A stretch of DNA of 7,909 nucleotides from CBDUMN01 sp965368335 (GTDB lineage: Bacteria > Pseudomonadota > Alphaproteobacteria > Rhodospirillales > JAPHRK01): NCBI GenBank assembly GCA_965368335.1, contig CBDUMN010000131.1:1-7909 (forward strand), written 5' to 3'. The notes beneath the pieces were generated by a model. It saw only the letters and a program-made list of their open reading frames with translations, did not search any database and was not told the DNA's origin. This document shows, in pieces, positions 5,729-7,909 of this stretch. Made by a program: the position numbers and the translations under genes. How positions within the stretch are numbered: position 1 is the stretch's first letter; the number at the start of each line of letters is the position of its first letter.

Positions 5729-5766
5729 AGGGCCGTCATGCAGTTTTTGCAGGCGGCCCTTTTTTT
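5729..5766 (+). terminator. Intrinsic terminator after the 50-aa protein gene
   Basis: A 7-bp stem AGGGCCG (5729-5735) / CGGCCCT (5754-5760) contains an inner TGCA/TGCA pairing (5739-5742 with 5748-5751). It is followed by a run of seven T (5760-5766). The T-tract covers part of the stop codon of the convergent diguanylate cyclase gene (5765-5767). On the opposite strand no U-tract follows the stem, so it acts on + strand transcripts. A run of eight C (5711-5718) lies just upstream. Confidence 0.88.
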
Positions 5767-7081
5767 AAACGCTGACCTGATTGCGTCCGCCGTCCTTGGC
5801 GCGATAGAGGGCTTTGTCGGCAGCCTTTAAAACGTCGTAGGGGCGTTGGGGAGTATGGTGTTCGTCTCCCAAATCCGGTTGGGCGACACCGATGCTGATG
5901 GTCACCGAGACCGTTTCGGGGTTGCGCGGTTTCGGTTGCTTGGCTTCCGGTTTTTCTTTTGGCCGGTCTTTTCCGCGAATAACGAATCGGTCGTCTTCGA
6001 CGCCCTTGCGTAGGCTTTCTAGGGCGGGCAGGGACTGCTCAAGGGTCCGGCCGGAAAAAAGAACGGCGAACTCTTCACCGCCGTAGCGGAAGGGCCTTCC
6101 GCCGCTGCTGACCTTCATCATCTGCGTTGCGACCATGCGCAGCACCTGATCGCCGACATCGTGGCCGTGGGTGTCGTTGAATTTCTTGAAGTGGTCCACA
6201 TCGAGCATGGCGATGGCGTATTGATCGCCCAGTTGCAAAAGCGCGTCTTCCAGCGCCCGGCGGCCGGGCAGTCCGGTCAATTCGTCGATGAAAGCCATGC
6301 GGTGGCTGTCTTGAATTACGGAAAGGGCGACGATGATGCCGCTGGCCGTAAAAAACAAGGTGTCGCCATGGCCCGTGCCGACCATATGAAGCGCCACGGC
6401 CGAGGCGGCGAGCGCAAAGAGGAAGCCGATGTCGAGGGGGCCGTTATCGATCCAAAACAGTCGAATCGTCAGGATCGCGGCGGATAGGCCGAATAGCAGG
6501 ATTGCCGGTTGGGGCAGATAGCTCCAGGCGTCGAATTCCTTGGGGAAAATGCGCCAGTGCGTCAGTTCGGCCAGGGCGGTCTGGACGGTTTCGGCGGTGG
6601 TGGGTTCCATCCAGAGGGGGCCCTGCGCCACGGCCAGCACGGCCAAGACCTGTAGGGCGATGATGGCGAATCGGGCGAGTCCCTTTTCCGAGGTCATGCC
6701 GCGTTCGTGGAAGAAGGCGAAGACGGTGATATTGATGGGCAACAAAAAGGCCAGAGCGGCATAGACGACTTGGCCCATAATATCCGGCCCTGGGCCGTTG
6801 GGAGTCAGAGAGGTCGTTACCCAATGGCTGATGAGTAGGGCGATCATGAAGAAAACGGCGCGGCTGCGGTTGAACCAAGCGGCCAACCCGATGCCGCTGA
6901 GCAAAACCAGATATGGGATATAGCCAAGGACGATTTTTGCCGATTCGGGCAACAGGCTTACGTTGGCCCAAAGCAGGGTTGCGCCGCCGATCAGGCCAAG
7001 CGGAACCAGCAACGCCGGTAATTTGCGCAGCAAAGAGCGGTTCAACGCCGTTAGGCTATCCAATCCAATCGCAACAGACAT
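5765..7081 (-). CDS. Membrane-anchored diguanylate cyclase (GGDEF domain)
   Basis: Predicted to make cyclic di-GMP from two GTP at the inner membrane. The first roughly 260 of 438 residues hold about eight hydrophobic segments (near 22-40, 52-70, 73-92, 102-124, 136-153, 190-208, 215-232, 241-257), forming a membrane sensor I cannot assign to a named MASE class. The GGDEF domain follows: DELTGLPGRRALEDAL (266-281), metal-binding Asp294 in MLDVDHFKKFND, THGHDVGDQVL, the active-site loop RYGGEEF (332-338), and SVTISIGVA (392-400). The catalytic loop is intact. The RxxD inhibitory site expected just before the loop is replaced by SSGG (325-328), so product inhibition there should be absent. A Lys/Pro-rich insert (about 370-388) precedes the final strands. 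A ribosome-binding site GAGGAA precedes ATG 7081. It is divergent from the DUF1178-like gene. Confidence 0.95.
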   Translation of the reverse strand: MSVAIGLDSLTALNRSLLRKLPALLVPLGLIGGATLLWANVSLLPESAKIVLGYIPYLVLLSGIGLAAWFNRSRAVFFMIALLISHWVTTSLTPNGPGPDIMGQVVYAALAFLLPINITVFAFFHERGMTSEKGLARFAIIALQVLAVLAVAQGPLWMEPTTAETVQTALAELTHWRIFPKEFDAWSYLPQPAILLFGLSAAILTIRLFWIDNGPLDIGFLFALAASAVALHMVGTGHGDTLFFTASGIIVALSVIQDSHRMAFIDELTGLPGRRALEDALLQLGDQYAIAMLDVDHFKKFNDTHGHDVGDQVLRMVATQMMKVSSGGRPFRYGGEEFAVLFSGRTLEQSLPALESLRKGVEDDRFVIRGKDRPKEKPEAKQPKPRNPETVSVTISIGVAQPDLGDEHHTPQRPYDVLKAADKALYRAKDGGRNQVSV

Positions 7082-7150
7082 TTTTCCTCGCCTATAGGAA
7101 AGCGTGAGTTGCTTAAAGAAACGGTTAATGGGCGGTTGATGCGTAAAATC

Positions 7151-7179
7151 TGGACCTGGAAACGGCCTGCCGTTATATA
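7151..7179 (+). promoter_or_regulatory. Candidate promoter of the DUF1178-DUF423 pair with internal inverted repeat
   Basis: TGGACC (7151-7156, four of six matches to TTGACA) and TATATA (7174-7179) are spaced by 17 bp on the + strand, giving a leader of about 33 bases to ATG 7219. The spacer contains the near-palindrome AACGGC-CT-GCCGTT (7161-7174). That position between the two boxes would suit a regulator of either divergent unit. Confidence 0.45.
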
Positions 7180-7218
7180 CGGACCAACGGGTTCCAACGA
7201 ATTTTGGATAGAGAAAAA

Positions 7219-7476
7219 ATGATCAAATACCGCCTTCAGTGTTCCGAGGGACATCAGTTCGACGAGTGGTTCAAGTCCATGGGCAATTACGACGAACGAA
7301 AAGACGCAGGCGAACTCGTCTGTCCCGAATGTGGCGATGCGAAAATTTCCAAAGCCCTGATGGCGCCATCCGTCGGCTCCACCGTCGGCAAGCCCTGGCA
7401 AGGCAGCGGTCCCAGCTGTTCGGATGCGTCAAGCAGTTGCGCGAGCGCAGGCTGTCCCATGGCTAATGCGGGCTGA
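7219..7476 (+). CDS. Short DUF1178-like zinc-ribbon protein with Cys/Ser-rich tail
   Basis: The 85-residue product begins MIKYRLQCSEGHQFDEWFKS and continues with YDERKDAGELVCPECGDAKISKALMAPSV, the typical N-terminal half of DUF1178. Cys8 (with His12) and CPEC (35-38) form a probable zinc-ribbon knuckle like that of FmdB-type proteins. DUF1178 has no established function. Family members are usually about 140-150 residues. Here the second half is missing and is replaced by a Gly/Ser/Cys tail (from about residue 58) with cysteines at 67, 74 and 79. No frameshifted remainder of the family is seen downstream, so this looks like a short form rather than a broken gene. An in-frame TTG at 7204 was rejected in favour of ATG 7219, where the family start MI-Y falls. 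Only a weak AGAGAAAA ribosome-binding site is seen. Confidence 0.8.
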   Translation: MIKYRLQCSEGHQFDEWFKSMGNYDERKDAGELVCPECGDAKISKALMAPSVGSTVGKPWQGSGPSCSDASSSCASAGCPMANAG

Positions 7477-7489
7477 CGGGCAGCGGTCG

Positions 7490-7855
7490 ATGAACTTATT
7501 CGCCGCTCTGGGCGCGTTGAACGGTTTTCTGGCCGTCGCCCTGGCGGCGTTCGGCGCTCACGCCCTGGCCGACGCGGCCAGTGTCGCCCAGATGGCGAGT
7601 TTTGAGAAAGCCAATCACTATCAGATGGTCCATGCCTTGGCGCTACTCGCCGCCGGATGGATGGTTGAAGCGCGGCCCGGCAAAGCCGCCCGGATTGCCG
7701 GCTGGGCTTTTTTCTTCGGTATCGTTTTCTTTTGTGGCGCGGTCTATTCCATTGGGTTGAGCGGTTCGCGCGCCCTGGCCCCGGCGGCTCCTGTGGGGGG
7801 CGTCCTGTTTATGGTCGGCTGGCTTTCCCTGGCCTTTGCGGCCTTTCGTAAATGA
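7490..7855 (+). CDS. DUF423 family small membrane protein
   Basis: This 121-residue hydrophobic protein matches DUF423 (E. coli YgdD and B. subtilis YwdK relatives). Family features are the N-terminal GALNGFLAVALAAFGAHAL, a central YQMVHALALL, a FCGAVYSIGLSG segment and a PVGGVLFMVGWLSLA helix near the end. Four transmembrane helices are evident (about 4-25, 42-60, 69-88 and 95-117), placing it in the inner membrane. Its biochemical role is not established. The frame opens at 7424 inside the preceding gene, but ATG 7490 gives the normal family N-terminus. The gap to the DUF1178-like stop is 13 bp, so the two are likely co-transcribed, although the ribosome-binding site is weak. No terminator is visible in the 54 bases left in the window. 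Confidence 0.9.
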   Translation: MNLFAALGALNGFLAVALAAFGAHALADAASVAQMASFEKANHYQMVHALALLAAGWMVEARPGKAARIAGWAFFFGIVFFCGAVYSIGLSGSRALAPAAPVGGVLFMVGWLSLAFAAFRK

Positions 7856-7909
7856 CTTTTCGATTATTTGGACCGCTAGTCACCTGGAATTGAAATAGAT
7901 GGCATTAAT

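Noticed and set aside
7899..7909. ATG near the right edge as the start of a further gene
   Set aside because: Only three codons are visible and no convincing ribosome-binding site precedes it.

Overview
The window looks like an ordinary chromosomal stretch of an alphaproteobacterium, probably of the Rhodospirillales type. This rests on gene content and protein character: ATP-dependent PckA, a Tat-exported MsrP, a HugZ-like flavin-binding protein, SlyX, DUF1178 and DUF423, at moderately high GC. Genus is not resolved. No tRNA, rRNA, CRISPR array, insertion sequence or phage gene was seen.

Region 1 (1-1470, + strand) is a compact transcription unit. It holds the 3' end of a membrane protein gene (probably DUF1538 family), a divergent PII-like protein, a two-CBS-domain protein and a short HugZ-like pyridoxamine-phosphate-oxidase-fold protein, closed by a strong hairpin terminator. 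The first three genes overlap at their junctions. DUF1538 proteins are known as cation/proton antiporter candidates, so the PII-like and CBS proteins may be its ligand-sensing subunits. This is the best candidate for an incompletely described system here.

Region 2 (1480-3438, - strand) is pckA, the gluconeogenic PEP carboxykinase. It has a 345-bp leader/intergenic region with a recognisable promoter covered by two AT-rich palindromes and a third inverted repeat further upstream.

Region 3 (3439-5055, - strand) is msrP followed by a TetR-family regulator. A perfect 22-bp palindrome sits exactly between them and covers the likely tetR promoter. No msrQ (membrane haem partner) is present beside msrP.

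Region 4 (5156-5767, + strand) has slyX and a 50-residue unknown protein with its own TTGACA-type promoter and a strong terminator. The terminator T-tract runs into the stop codon of the convergent diguanylate cyclase gene.

Region 5 (5765-7081, - strand) is a membrane-anchored diguanylate cyclase with an intact GGEEF active site but no c-di-GMP inhibitory site. Divergent from it (7219-7855, + strand) are a short Cys-rich DUF1178-like zinc-ribbon protein and a DUF423 membrane protein, 13 bp apart.

Several starts were moved inward from the longest possible reading frame because an in-frame ATG has the better ribosome-binding site or family fit: pckA, tetR, msrP, slyX, the 50-aa protein, DUF1178 and DUF423.
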